A stretch of 64,000 nucleotides of DNA from Boesenbergia rotunda (GCA_024364735.1 JAGFNQ010000193.1:235293-299292); one strand, 5' to 3'; shown: positions 20,830 through 33,300, counted from the stretch's first letter. Program-made: numbers and translations. Notes: generated from the sequence alone by a model not told the origin.

Positions 20830-21790
20830 TGAGGTTTTCGGCTTTGTGTGTTTAGGATTGGTTAATTTTTACATTTTCATACATTTTATTTTGCTGGATG
20901 ATGCGTGGATGTGCGTACCTAACTTTGTGTTGCAGGCATGAGATTCCAACTTTATGGCCAAATAACGATTGTGTGATGGTTATGCATATTTTTGTAATTA
21001 ATTAATCCTCGAGGTTGACGAAGCTAGATATTTAATTTTTGTTATTAAATACGGCACATGTTTAGCCGAGTTTTTTGTTTACTTTCGATCTAGAATTCAT
21101 GTAAATAATTAGCTAGTCATTTCGGCTCGGAGATCCCTCAAGGTAGCTTACGAGAAGGAAGGGAAGAACGGATGAAGTTACAACACGACTGGAGGCGCAT
21201 TAGAGATCAAGGGCCATGAAAGTTGGAAAATCTAGGATTTTCTTTATTTTTCATATTATTGGTTATGTGCTTGGTTTGTGGTTGTGCTAGTAAATTACTA
21301 AGTGGGAAAGGGACCCTAAGGGTCCCGCGGCTTCCATTACAATTCGACAAGTGATGCGAACAAGTCTGCGCGTCGGCTCTGAGTGCCTTCCTCCCCAACG
21401 AATGGACTTGTTCTGCGGATCACTGGGTCGAAAAAGATTATAGAAAATTATTAAAGAGTGTGTGTACTTCCCCATCGGAAGGCACATAATCGGAAATAAT
21501 TTTCTTAGTGTCGTGTAATGGTGCACACTTAGATGCGAATAATAATCCTCCCTATCGGAGTCACTGCTATTATTTTGCAGAGCCGAAGTAGACCAACTGT
21601 TGATCTTACTTGTCAAAAAGTTAGGTTGACAAGATAATAAGATTGATAGGTAAAACCTCCTCTTACGAATGTAGGGATTCGTATACGTCCACACCATTGT
21701 GGCATGCGAAAATTAATTGTTTGGAGGAATCAATTTATTTTCGATTTCTAAAGTAGTGTATGTTGTTATTCTTAGGATTTTCAAAATAGT
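20830..21790 (+). promoter_or_regulatory. Family-B leader with conserved hairpin (B2)
   Basis: The leader contains a perfect 7-bp stem, GGGACCC TAA GGGTCCC, at 21310-21326. It also contains three pyrimidine-CCATCGGA-type motifs at about 21390, 21469 and 21547. The same stem position in B3 reads GGGATTC TAA GAATCCC, which changes two base pairs while keeping pairing. I infer an RNA structure in the leader, perhaps for packaging or dimerisation; function is not shown. ORFs at 21207-21398 and 21287-21697 are not conserved. Confidence 0.6.
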
Positions 21791-22330
21791 GTTTAACCCA
21801 CTAGCGACCATACTTAAGGAAAATAAACTTATTGGCCCCAAATTACATAGACTGGAAAAGGAACGTAGACATTGTCCTTACTACTGAAGAGTACAAATAC
21901 GTGCTCTTCGAAGGGTGTCCTGGAAAAGATGGCCCTCCTCAATGAGATTGAGGATCTTGGAGGACAAATCGACGGGGAAACCCAGGTCAATATAATACTT
22001 CAATCTCTGCCTATAGAAGTTTTGAGCACTTCCAGCTCAACTATAACATGAATATGCATGAGTGTACGTTGAGCGAACTATTAGGAGAGCTTCAGGTGGC
22101 AGAGGGGCTCTTTCGTCAAGGATCGCAGGCCTTGGTCACTCAGAAGGTGTCTACTTCTGTGCCGAAAGGCTCAGAAGAAACAAGGTGAGTCCAAGAAGGC
22201 AGCAGAATCGCAGGGACCTCAGGCTGGTGTGAAGAAGGCGAAAAGCAAGTGTTTCACGAGCCAGCAAACTGGACATTGGAAGGCGAATTATCCTCATCGT
22301 CAAGAGATAGGTATATCTTTTTCTTTTGTC
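21791..22330 (+). pseudogene. Copia gag remnant of B2
   Basis: Pieces of gag are readable in shifting frames: NMDIVLTTEEYKYVLFEG-like text near 21855-21905, a DLGGQIDGETQVNIILQSLP block at about 21951-22010, and a lysine-rich end with CFTSQQTGHWKANYP near 22250. The last is a zinc knuckle whose second and last cysteines are lost. A central part of gag is deleted near 21920. It cannot be functional. Confidence 0.7.
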
Positions 22331-23344
22331 GTTGTAACATGTTGATGGGTAGATATGGAAGTCATTAAACATGTCTGCAATTCTTTGCAGGGGTTCCAGG
22401 AAACCTGATGACTAGCAAAGGAAGAGATTACTGTCTACAAGAGATATGCTATGGAGGTGGCTACTAGCAGTGTGAGTTAATAGTTTGTCTTTAGAAGATA
22501 AAGTTTTGGTTTTAAGATTGATTTTATGTACCTAAGTTTAGAAAGAACTCTGGTTCAGTTTCTAAAATAATGGATATTCTATTGTCTTTTGTTAAGAAAA
22601 GTGGAATAGAAAGATTATCTATTTAGGAACATGGATAAGCAATTTAAGCAATTAAAACCAAAGTCTCCCATGATGCAATTAGTAGCTAATAGCTCATCAT
22701 CTAACCTAAATAAGAGAAAAGTTCCTTCCGAGATGAACCAAACATACCTTTAGCATCTATGGCCTGGTCTTATTAACCTTAGTAGGATTCAAAGGTCGAT
22801 AGTCGATGGGCCCTCGGGTTCATTGGTGGTGGGAGACTTCCCAACCTTTGAATCTTACTTGGAAGGTAAGACGACCAAGAGGTCTTTCAAGGTTGAGGGG
22901 TATAAAGCCAAAGATATGTTAGAATTGGTTCATTCTGATTTGAGTGGTCCCTATGCCTATCCAGATAGAGGTAGCTTTGAATACTTCGTGAGACGAATAT
23001 TCAAAGGTATGGATACGTTTACTTGATGGCCACAAGTTTGAATCTTTGATTAGTTCAAAGAATTCAAAACTGATGTGGAGAAACATCAAGGTAAAAGTAT
23101 CAAGACACTACGATCGGTTCGTGGTGGTGGGTACCTCTTGGGAAAGTTTAGGACTTACTTATCAGAGACTGGGATTCAATCCCAATTGACTACACCCGGT
23201 ACACCTCAACAGAACGGTGCAACAGAGCGAAGGAAAAGAGCTCTTATAGAGATGGTTATGACAATGATGAGCTGCTCCGAGTTGCCAGATTCGTTCTGGG
23301 GATATGCTCTGAAAACGATAGCGTACGTACTTGATACCATCTAG
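22331..23344 (+). pseudogene. Protease and integrase remnants of B2
   Basis: A protease trace (HVCNSLQGFQET) lies near 22370. The pre-integrase block follows at about 22735 (NQTYL, a stop, then a HHCC-type region to FESYLEGKTTKRSFKVEGYK). The integrase core reads ELVHSDLSGPYAYPDRGSFE and, after a frameshift, KTLRSVRGGGYLLGKF, TTPGTPQQNGATERRKRALI and PDSFWGYALKTIAYVLDTI at 23075-23344. The second catalytic aspartate (SDRGGE in relatives) is replaced, here SVRGGG. The first D (HSD) and the glutamate (TER) remain. Confidence 0.8.
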
Positions 23345-24115
23345 GTCAGTACCTTCTACTCCCATAGAAGTGTGGAACTGGGTGAAAAAGCACAGATGCT
23401 GAGAGGGGAAACTGATAGGTTGGAATCTCGAGTGCTTGTCGTAACGACAGGAGGTTCAATAGTCCTAAGGATTAGAGGGTAATCATTGGGATGAATACCA
23501 AATTCTTAGAAGAAGACCATGTGATGAACTATAAGCCCAGGAGTAGACTAGTTTTTGAAGAATTAAGAGGGACCTGTGTATCTTCTATGACACGCGGTGC
23601 AGTGACCTGTGTATCTTCTGTATCTCGTCGTAGTGGGAGGGTTGTTAGTCAACCAGAAGGATTCATGTTCTTAGGAGAGTATTCAAACTCGGTCCCTAGC
23701 GACCATGAATCAAGATCCCTGGACCTATGATGAGGAACATCCGCTTTGAAGAGATAATCCAGTTATATGGATTTGTTCAAAGGACGGATGAGATTTGTGT
23801 ATGTAAGAATTGTGACGGAAACGTAGTGGTGTTTTTGTACTATACGTAGATAATATTTTGTTAGTTGGCAACCATAATAAGGGTATGGTTGTCCAAACAG
23901 TTGATAGGAGAAGCAGGTCACATCCTTAGCGATCAAAGTTCTAAGGGATCACCAGAGAAGGATGTGTTGTGCTTATCCCAAGCTTCATACAGTGACACTG
24001 TCTTAACTCGTTTTAGCATGGAAACATTCAAGAAAAGTTTTGAACTTTTCAGCTGTGGAGCTACTCTATCTAAGGAGATATGTTTAGTCAAGGGAGATAG
24101 AGTAGGTGATGTGAA
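23345..24115 (+). pseudogene. Linker and reverse transcriptase remnant of B2
   Basis: The linker EDHVMNYKPRSRLVFEELRG lies at about 23509 and SRRSGRVVSQPEGFMFLGE at about 23621. Most of the RT fingers are deleted. The palm motif reads LYVDNILLVGN near 23840, with the second catalytic aspartate changed to asparagine. Then come VLTRFSMETFKKSFELFSCG and ATLSKEICLVKGDRVGD up to the inserted fragment at about 24116. Confidence 0.75.
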
Positions 24116-24820
24116 CCCAAAGAGAAGAAGTCTCAAAACACACAACAAATGGAAAAAAGAGAGAGAGATAGTCTAAATCGAAAAGATGGAGAATGAAAGA
24201 AAGAAACCTCGACCCAATGTTACGAACCAAGAAGAAGAAGAAGATAGACGTCACAACCTTGGGATGGAGTCTTGAACGCCACAAGGGGATGCATTGATAA
24301 GTTCTAGTTCAATGAAGAACCAACAAGTGAGAGCTTCACCATGTAGTAGATTGAATAAGTCAAAAGTTACATGTTGTGGCCGCCATCCCCTTAATTTATA
24401 TAGCTATAGGGTCTAAAACCCTAAAAGACCAAAAGGAAACACATTTAGTAAAGGTCTATGTAACTATAGGCCTATTGAGCTCTTGGCATCATTACAACCC
24501 AAATAAAGCTAGAAATTGGGCCTAAATTGAACCCACAAAATTAACATATCCTTCTTAATAGACAAGAGACTAAGGAGTCAGTTAAGCTCATCTAAGGCTT
24601 GGACTAAGCCGTATGACTTGCTCAAACCTTCTTCAATGGTGGTTTTGGCTTTCACATCTTCAATTAGCACATTAAGTGCTTCTTTCATCTTTTTAGTTTT
24701 AGCCCTTGTAATTGGGCCTCCTTTGATGCATAATGGATTATCAACATCTTCTAGAGTAGGTTGAGCATGATCCATATCGTTAGATTGTTGGACAACTTGT
24801 TCACTTTCTTTGTCTCCATC
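24116..24820 (-). mobile_element. Gypsy pol-tail + LTR fragment inserted in B2
   Basis: On the minus strand the insert starts GATGGAGACAAAG at 24820. It encodes a gypsy pol C-terminal tail, GGPITRAKTKKMKEALNVLI, to ALDELN at 24578. It then has an LTR of 329 bp (24546 down to 24218, TGTTAATTTTG...CGTAACA) and a primer-site-like TTGGGTCGAGG. Copia RT text resumes on the right (AVPLASAIGSLMYA). The fragment at 37390 begins at exactly the same base in the pol tail, which suggests a discrete mobile derivative. Confidence 0.72.
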
Positions 24821-25337
24821 ATTCTAATGGCAGTTCCTTTAGCATCGGCTATAGGAAGCCTCATGTATGCTAAAAATGAGAAAGGATATCGCTTTGTCGT
24901 GGGGTTAGCAGATATCAGAGTAACCCAGGTCAAGGAAATTGGATTGTGATAAAAGCATATATTAGTGCCTGAGAAGGACTAAGGATTATAAGCTGATTTA
25001 CCGAGCAGACCAATTCCCTATGGGTTGTACGGATACAGACTTCCAGTCGGATAGGGACAAACATAATCCTCGGGGTTTTGTGTTTACTTCAGGAGGTGGA
25101 ACCATAGGTTGGAGGAGTGTCGCGCAGCGGCTCCGTGACGAACTCCACCATGGAAGCTGAGTAAAGTGACAGCCTCTGAGGCAGCCAAAGAAGCTACATG
25201 ATTTCAAGATGGACTTTGATGTGATTCCTGGTTTGCTCAGAGCTATCATATTTTGTTGTGATAAATAAATGGTGCAGTTGCAAACAGGAAGAAATCACAA
25301 GCCCATAAGGCGAGTGAACACATAGAGCGCAAGTACC
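24821..25337 (+). pseudogene. RT end and RNase H remnant of B2
   Basis: The stretch opens with AVPLASAIGSLMYAKNEKGY, the copia RT C-terminal block. RNase H text follows in broken frames: LIYRADQFPMGCTDTDFQSD, RDKHNPRGFVFTSGGGTIGW and a decayed EAE region. The final piece HIERKY at 25322-25337 is where family-D LTR D0 begins. Confidence 0.75.
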
Positions 25338-26530
25338 TATTGGATCGAGAAAACGATAGGGGGGGTGAATCTCGTTAAAACTTTTTCGGATAAGAATAAG
25401 AGAAAATGCAACGGAAATAAAACAATCATACAAAGAACACAAGTATTTTACTTGGTTCGGAGTCGGGGTCGACTCCTACTCCAAGGCTGACCGTTTACTG
25501 CGCAAAGGTTTACAGATTTTGGTACAAGAATATTGCAGTAAATAAAAGAAAAGCTTGAAGGCGCAAAGGTTTACTGGTCGTCGTCGGTGCTAGAATCTCG
25601 AGATCGGAGTTTGCCCGAAGCAGAGCGCTTGAACGAAAAGCTTGAAGGCGTTAGAAAGTTGTGTTTGAAGCCTTAGGGTCGAGCCCCTTTTATAGTGCTC
25701 CTGGGGGCGCCTGGGACGTCGGGGGCGCCTGACACGTGCCTTCAGATTGGAGAACCTTCATCCGCAGCTCGGTCAGCGCTTATCCCCTTCGAATTGACCT
25801 CTGGAGCTGACTGGGGCGCCCGGGACCTCCTGGGCACCTAACTTGACTTGGTCCGCTGGCTTCGTGGCTGATTTTGCTTCGATTACTCTTTGGCTCTTGG
25901 GCGTCCGGGACCTCCTGGGCGCCTAGCCCAGTGTGATTTCGAAGCGTTCTTGCTTCTTTGCTTGTTTGGCTTTGACCTTGGGCGCCCGGGACCTCCCAGG
26001 CGCCTAGCCCAGCTTCCTGCCCCTTCCCGTTGGGGCGTTCTGAGCTGCAGAAACACACTCCTTCGGTCTCTGCCATCAAGGTTAGTTCCAAAGCAAGATT
26101 ATTAGTCAATATTTACAGCCGTAGTTGTCTTGGTTCTGACTTCGGGTCTCCCAAATGGAACCCTAGGTCGAATCGATGCCTACTATTCCCTCGACGGGGA
26201 GCGCGTCCTCACCTACTCCTCTCAGGAGAGTTTACCAGTCAACCGGCTCCTTCAGTTGGACTTTTGCCCGATCCACCTGACCAGATCTTCGTGCCCAATC
26301 TCAACCAGGACTTCGTGCCCACCTTCCGAGCAGGTCTTTGGTGCCCAACCCCTTGCCAAACTTCGTGCCCAGTCCTCGACCAGGACTTCTTTGCCCGACT
26401 TCCGGTCAGGTCTTCGGTGCCCAGCCCTTTGCCAGGACTTCGTGCCCAGTCCTCGACTAGGACTTCTTTCATGCACACTTAGTAGACAACAATAACCCCA
26501 GGTTTGACTTAGGTGCTGCCTGCACCAACA
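25338..26530 (-). repeat. SIRE-like LTR D0
   Basis: The plus strand starts near TATTGGATCG (a decayed TGTRGGATCG) with the diagnostic run GATAGGGGGGGTGAAT and ends CACCAACA. It is followed by a reverse-complemented purine tract, ATCTCCCCCTTTTTGAT, so this is a 3' LTR of a minus-strand element. It carries four GGGCGCCYGGGACCTCC... blocks (about 25706, 25811, 25893, 25979). It also has a run of 26-28-bp repeats containing TGCCCA and CAGGACTTC or CAGGTCTTC at 26285-26465. ORFs called over that array are repeat artefacts. Confidence 0.85.
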
Positions 26531-27880
26531 ATCTCCCCCTTTTTGATTTATGGCAAACCGGTTCAAAAAGTTAAGTTAATCATACAGATAAGTAGGTAAA
26601 GTACCAAAGTTAATTTCCTCCCCCTAGAAGAAATCTCCCCCTGAATTTTTTAAACGTTCGTGGGGTTTTGAAAAGTTTCTAAATCTAAAAGTGAAACGTT
26701 TTTCAGGTTTTCAATACTTAGAAAATTTTCAAGAAAGGGTTTTTAAGTTAAAAAGTTTTTTCCAAAAAATATTTTGAGTTGGGCACTTGGAAAATTTTCA
26801 GAAGAATTTTGAACTTTGCACTTAGAAAAATTTTTATCAAAGATTTAGAGTAAGTATTTAGAATAATTTTTTAAAAGCAAATAATTTCTAAAATACTTAG
26901 TTTTTGCATTTTAAAAAATTTTCTAATCTTATTCTGAAGTTTTAACATTTAGAAATATTTTTCAAGAAGTTTAAATACTTAGAAATATTCTTTTTAAATA
27001 CTTAGAAATATTTTTCAAGCAGTTTAAAGAATAAGTACTTAGAAAAATTAACTCTTAACAAGAACTTAAGTAATTAAAGAACTTTATTTTTTGAAAAAAA
27101 AAAGAAATAAATGTTTTTGAAAAAAAAAATTAATTTTGAAAATGATTTTGAACCAATTCTAACTTTAAACTGGACCAAATTAATTTGAATTTCCATTTTC
27201 GGGTCCTGTCTAACCCAATTAGCTACTTACTAACTGTTATAAACAGTTACTTTCGCTAGGGTTAGTCAAGTTAAGTGATCTGATCAAGTTAGATTTTTCT
27301 AAGCTTGACACTTAACATGATTACTGTTTAATTGGTATTTAGTACTCCAATTACTACAGATGCACTGACTTAAAGCATCTTGAATCAAGGCAAAGACCTA
27401 AGCATCTCAACTCATTCTAGGTTATCAATCAAAAGTACCCTAAGGTGCTTGTGAGATGCTGGCTTCTAGATCTATAGGTGCATGCAATCCTAGGGTTAGG
27501 GCCTAGGCTAAGTCCATATGCGAAAAAAACTCTAGTTTTGAAGGGGATAAGTTTTTTTATTTTAAAACTAAGTCGAAAAAATCATTTTAAATAAATAAAG
27601 AAAATGATTTTGCAGAAAACTAATCATAAAAGAAAATGATTATGCATATTAGTTGCTTTATATTTTCATAGTTATATAGCAAATGGTAGACTTAATTATT
27701 CATATCAAACATGAAATGAATAAAAAATTGGATATCTCCTATGCCAATGATTCAATTGGTAACGCACCTCAGGAAGAAAACAGATTCCAAATTTTAGAAC
27801 ACGTAGATAGTATACAACTTAGAAGCGCAAGATATTAACAAAAAAAAATTCCTAAACAAACACTAAATATAAATAAGAAT
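26531..27880 (-). other. AT-rich 3' internal spacer of D0
   Basis: A purine tract (minus strand ATCAAAAAGGGGGAGAT) occupies 26531-26547. AT-rich sequence follows, with repeated TTAGAAAAATTTT/CTTAGAAATA phrases up to about 27130. A block at 27240-27480 (GGTTAGTCAAGTTAAG, GTGAGATGCT) is related to 55320-55650 in element D2. No coding domain is seen. The exact join to the ACCase sequence lies somewhere in 27500-27880. Confidence 0.6.
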
Positions 27881-27898
27881 TCTAACAAATGGTGCTTA

Positions 27899-30354
27899 CC
27901 AATATGTTATGTTCATCCTGCAAGAACCGTTCGTCCAACATTTAAAGTTTCAACACATTTTTGGTGAACTTTGCCAAAAACTGCAGTTGGAGGCCTCAGT
28001 TTAGGAAAAGTGCCACGAAATGGCTCAGCTCTTTTAACAGCAAATGGATCATCCAAATCAAGTCTTGCTATGAGATCACCAGCCTGCATCAAGAGGTTGG
28101 TTGCCCTTTTAACAAGGATGAATACGATCATTAATGAAGAGGAAAATCTCCCCCTAATGCAAAACTTCAGAAGAGACACCTGTATTGCCTGGCCCTCAAA
28201 CATCACACAATGAATTACTTCAGAAGAATAGCAATGGCATGCACATCCTCAACTTCAACTTCAGCATATGGTGTGTCAGTCTCAATATGGGTACCACAAC
28301 AAGAAACCAAGAAACGAAGCCCTTTACATGGTGTCTCAGCCACCAATTTAGAAGGATCATGGTCATTCTAAAAAGAGATACATAGACGAGAAGTTAAAAA
28401 GAGAAATCAATACCTCCCCAATAAAGGTGATAACGTGGTCAATGTAATGCACATCAAAACATGATTTACAAAAGTTCATATAGACCTCTCAGTGATAAGT
28501 TTGGCATGTAATAAAGTAACCAACAATATGAAAAGGTAATTCTTTGACATGCTATCATGTCAAGGAATTTCCATTGCATTTCTAATCAGCAATGACACAT
28601 TTGATTGGACTTCAGTCTAAAGAAGGGTTGTCAGATGGATTTTTGAAACAACTAAATTTAGTCAAGCAGGATCAAATGTATCTACAATTTTATTTAATAA
28701 TGCCAATAAGACCAAACACCAAGGAAATAGAGAACCAGGGGTAAAAACTCTTATAGGTGCGGACAAGTTGGATTGTGCTTGGGTGACAGACGGGTGGCAC
28801 TCCTTAGACCTACCTACAAACCTCTTGTGACTCATGCTTTTTGGTTTGGAAAAGTTGGATCATGTTCTAGTGATTGAGGCGGTCATTTTAAGACCTGCCT
28901 ATAAATTTTCTTTGTTCAGGTTAGATGATTGAACCCATTTATGATATTGTCAAGATAGTTTCCCCAATTGCCCATTTTTGGTCTCTCTTTTCCCTTCGCA
29001 TATTCATTCGGACTCTGATTACTTTTAACTTTTTGAACAAAATGAATCTTAAAAATCATTTTGAATCATTATGACACCATCTAGTAGCTAAAACAAAAGA
29101 TAAACAAATGTAAACAACTAAATTTTGCTATTTGTTAACACAAGGAAATAAATATGAAGAAATATATTGAACAGAACTAGTTTAAATACTACAAATTAAC
29201 AAAGATAAAACAAAATTAATCATTATTAGCAAGTTTGTGGTCATGCCAATGTTTCAGAAAAGACAAATAGTGGATGAACATTAACTTAGAAATCCATCAA
29301 TTAGAAGGAATTAGATTTACACCATGTGAAATTACACAGTATATACACCATGCTTTGTTTCCATTTAATATCTTATGGTGTTTCCTTTCACATTCGTCAT
29401 ATAAGATCACATAAAAAAACCAAAAGTAGATAAGTTTCCTTATTTTCCCACATATGGGGCAATTATGAGCTTATGCATTCATATTTTGGTTCCTGGGATC
29501 ATGGGAGAAAAGTCATTTTAAGATATGGTCATAAACAAATTAAAACATTTTATAATTGATTGCTCGGTCTTACAATTATGAGCCCAAAGAGATATGCATC
29601 AGAAGTCAAAAATGTGTATCTCAAGTATCTAAATAATACTTCTCATCAAAATGTTCAATAACAACAAAGTATGAACAAACCGTAAAAATAACGGTGTTGT
29701 TCAAGGGTTAAATGAAAAGCATAAGGTTGGCATATGCAATAAAATAAAAAGAAAACTCTTGCCTGCATCAGGGAGACCACCATCTCTCAAAGTATGAATT
29801 TCAACTTCAGTCAATCTCCGATTCATTCATCTTTAACTTCTAGCTACCTGCAATCCACCACCAACAAAATAACTGCTTTAGCGCCTGAAAACAGTGTGAC
29901 CCCCAACAAAAATAGAGAATTACGATGTATTTGCTCTCTTCGATATTCAATGTAACATCAGAGTTGACAAGTGGTATATGCTACAAAAAAGAGAGAGAGA
30001 GAGAGAGAAAAAGAAAGAACAATGTCTAACTACTAAATTACAACATTTGAAGAAAGATTAGAAAGCATCTAGGTCTTACAGTCAATTATAGGATAAGAAA
30101 AAAATGTAAACCTAAGGTGGGATTGCCATTTTTCAAGATATTTTAGGCAATGAATGCGCTGCTAGAGCTTCCTAAGGTTACAGACAAGAGAATTAGTAAA
30201 TGCTGAATGTGGAAAAATTGAGATAAATAATAGAGAAAAAGTGACTTGATGAGACATACATAAAGTGTGCCTTCAACAACTAAAAGGTGTCTCTCAGCTC
30301 AGACCCTTATAGCAATTCTACAGTCCAACCAACCTATGTGGATCTTATTGTCTG
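27899..30354 (-). pseudogene. ACC1: Acetyl-CoA carboxylase (homomeric) exon cluster, decayed
   Basis: Minus-strand blocks follow the order of plant multidomain acetyl-CoA carboxylase. NKIHIGWLDCRIAIRV lies at about 30264-30354, a YLEK.Q.PP remnant near 30110-30150, VTLNIEESKY near 29925, and MNESEI with EVEIHTLRDGGL at about 29766-29840. NDHDPSKLVAETPCKGLRFL to TPYAEVEV lies at about 28230-28373. AGDLIARLDLDDPFAVKRAE through GKVHQKCVETLNVGR lies at 27918-28083. A 96-bp GT-AG intron (28084-28179) is preserved. The enzyme makes malonyl-CoA. These exons span the region around the biotin-carrier domain, but the biotinyl M-K-M site is lost in a deletion near 28245. Several frameshifts and stops follow, so it is a pseudogene. 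Confidence 0.82.
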
Positions 30355-33300
30355 CCAAGATAAAATTAATAACTAGATATACAGACATGATTTGGCTACA
30401 CAACAATTTTACCACATTATATTTGGTCCTAAATGATCTGAAAGTAGTCATGGAAGAAACATTAATCTCAAATCATACAACCACTAAAAAATTAAGGCAA
30501 TTGAAAAATGCACCTACCTTCCGCCTCGATAAGACCCTTCTTCATATCAATGTCCTCAAATTGTTAATAAGAAACATAAAAAGAAATGAAAAAATTTTAC
30601 AACCTCAAAAGCCCACAGCTCAAGAATAAATGCAATTTTTCGATGAATAATGCAAATGTTGGATGCTTGCTGGAAAGTTCAACACTCAAAGATCCTTGAA
30701 ACTCGTACATAGAGATTAGATAATAAATATAAAGTAGAAATAAAAACATTCAGTTTTGAAAATCTTAAGAGATAATGATAATAAAGTTGGGAAAGCGCCA
30801 ATAACATCTACCTATATTTGCTCACTTTATGGCTTCATGAAGAAGTTCAAAAATAAAATTCAAGGAGAAAATTTAGTGTCTCAAGAAATTTATAAGTGAG
30901 ATGATTATAATGCATTAAGCTGACGCGAAAGCTGAGAAATGAATGAATTGAAATGAAAATTTGTTAGATGGTCTGACTCCACTATCCTTATTTATTAAGG
31001 TAGATTACAAGAGACAAGAAAAGTAGATGGACTTGAAGATCTAATGAACAAGGGAATTCAGCCAAAAGAGAACTTGTAAACATGGAGATATATTGTGCAT
31101 TGTGTAGCTAACTAATAAAAAACTAGTATAAAATCAAGTGTGTACCATATATCCATCACACTGAAGCTGAGGAAATTGGAGAATTCATAGTAGAAATGCC
31201 AGTTTCTAAAGACGAGCGTTCAGAAGCAGATGGAAATTATTCTATCAATCACCTTGAGTAATCGAGAAGTACATGGAAGATAGAAGCAAAGGCTTGAAGT
31301 ATTTTCTTCCATGTTTCTCAATTCAAAAAACCATCAAAAACTTGTTTCTCGTTGATAAGTATGCATTAAGATTTCATCCATTGGGTAGTTATTCTAAAAC
31401 TAGCATTTTGTACAAGGGCATAGATCTTTCGTAGGATGCATGACAAGAATAAAAAGTAATCGGCAAACAAAAAATAGAAGGTTTATATTAAGGAAATTAT
31501 AAATGGTTGTACCATACCTAAAACAGCACAACACATTGCTTTTGAAATTTTTTCAAAGTGGAAGCTATCATCAATGATTTTTTGTAGAACCTGTCGCATA
31601 AACAAAATTGTTAAAATCCCTTATCGGGAAGTGTAGAAATCAATAACAATCTTTTTGTAAGTTCTACTTTGAAATGTTACAAAATACATTTTTCTAATTC
31701 CATCAAGGCAAAGCAAAAATAGGAGCAAATTAATCTTGATCCTGAAGATTCTCAATTTTGTCTTCAAAAAAAGCCAATAGCTGCAAAACGCATATCTTGG
31801 TTAGCCTTATTCTCACCGGCAACAGTGTTATAACAATTGATTAGACAACTTGTTCCGAATCATGATAAGGAATGACAATATTGTAGGTTTTACTACTTTG
31901 GAATTTAAAATGGGAGATATAATATAATAAAACATGCAACACATAATGACAACAGATTTATCACTTATGTTCCTATATGAAAGCACGTCATGTAGGGAGA
32001 CTAGACAACTAAACATAATAATGACAAGAAAGAGGGGTTCATTACCTTCTAGTTGTTCCATCCATAACACTATTATTTGAGACATAGTTTCCACCTTTAC
32101 ACATGATCTCAATCTTCCTTCAATTTCCTCCAAACTCATGTCACTAGGGTATTATCAATTAAGAACTAGAGTATTTATGTTGTCGAAAACTCACAAAAAA
32201 GTTTGACAAAACTAGTTATGTATGACTGGATATGGTACAAACAAATACAAAGCCAAAATCACATAATTATGACAGCATTACTGAAATAGCTTAATGTGTA
32301 AATCAAAGATAAAAAAAATATGTGAACAATTCTGTCTTGTTATAGACATGTTATTTATGGTCGAGACTAAAATACATGGAGGAGAGGAGGGGTGTAAAGA
32401 GAGACATATAAAACCATTTAAAATTCAAGAAACAAGTTGACGCTTCACGCATCATATAGAGAAAAATGGAACTTCAACCTTCAAAAAAGGATGAAATGAT
32501 TGTTCAAGAAGAAATTATCAACCAACGATTAACTAGATAAAAGATCAAGAAACAAGTATTTCTTTAGGTTTGGTGGTGGTGGAGAGCATACAAATATATC
32601 GACAACATCTTCAAGCGAGGGATAAACAAGCTACACATACGCTAATGTCAAGGGATAAACAAGCTACCTTAGCTCTAAAAGAAAAGGGAGAAGCATTCTT
32701 AAAACATCCAAAGGGGTGGAATGGACACCAAAATCCAACCTACAAACATTAAAAGAATCAAAAGTAATAAGCCTATCTTGAGTTTCAAGAAACAAGAGCA
32801 CCAATCTCAAGTCATTCAGAATGAACACTCATATACTACACATACGCTAATGTCAAGGGCATGGATCCAATCTAGCGGCCAAATTTATTAGCATAAAGTT
32901 AAGAGAGGATCCATCACATGTATTATTAATGAAGCATTTATCATATTTGACAACACAAGTGCTTCAATTCTATGATTGACAACAACAATTAGCAACCAAT
33001 ACATCATATGTTTAAATCTTTTCTCCAAATAAAATATATTTAGCTCATACATAATTTTTTGTGGTTGTTTATCACCTACGAACTTTGCAAGCAAAAAAAT
33101 GAATAATGGGTGAATTAGGTCAAATATTTTCCAATACATTAAATAATGAACTTTAACACCTCTGATTCCCTATGCATTAAATGTTGGTTACATGACATAT
33201 ATTATAGCTTCAACTTTGAAGATAACCAAACAATGGTATTTACTACATGCACCTAAATTCAGAGTCTAGATGACATTAAAGAATGCTTGAGAAACACGCC

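Larger units (their letters stand above)
19736..25337 (+). mobile_element. Copia element B2, decayed, 5' truncated
   Basis: This is a second family-B element in plus orientation. It has a partial LTR to 20815, primer site, leader, gag, protease/integrase, RT and RNase H in copia order. It is cut at its left by the LTR of T, interrupted at about 24116-24820 by a gypsy fragment, and cut at 25338 by a D-family LTR within its RNase H. Frameshifts and stops are frequent throughout. Confidence 0.85.

Noticed and set aside
26030..26566. Several overlapping ORFs on both strands
   Set aside because: They translate the 26-28-bp repeat run of the D0 LTR. Coding in four frames at once shows repeat bias.
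27899..30354. Functional ACCase gene
   Set aside because: There are stops and frameshifts in most blocks, the biotin site is lost and the main catalytic domains were not found.
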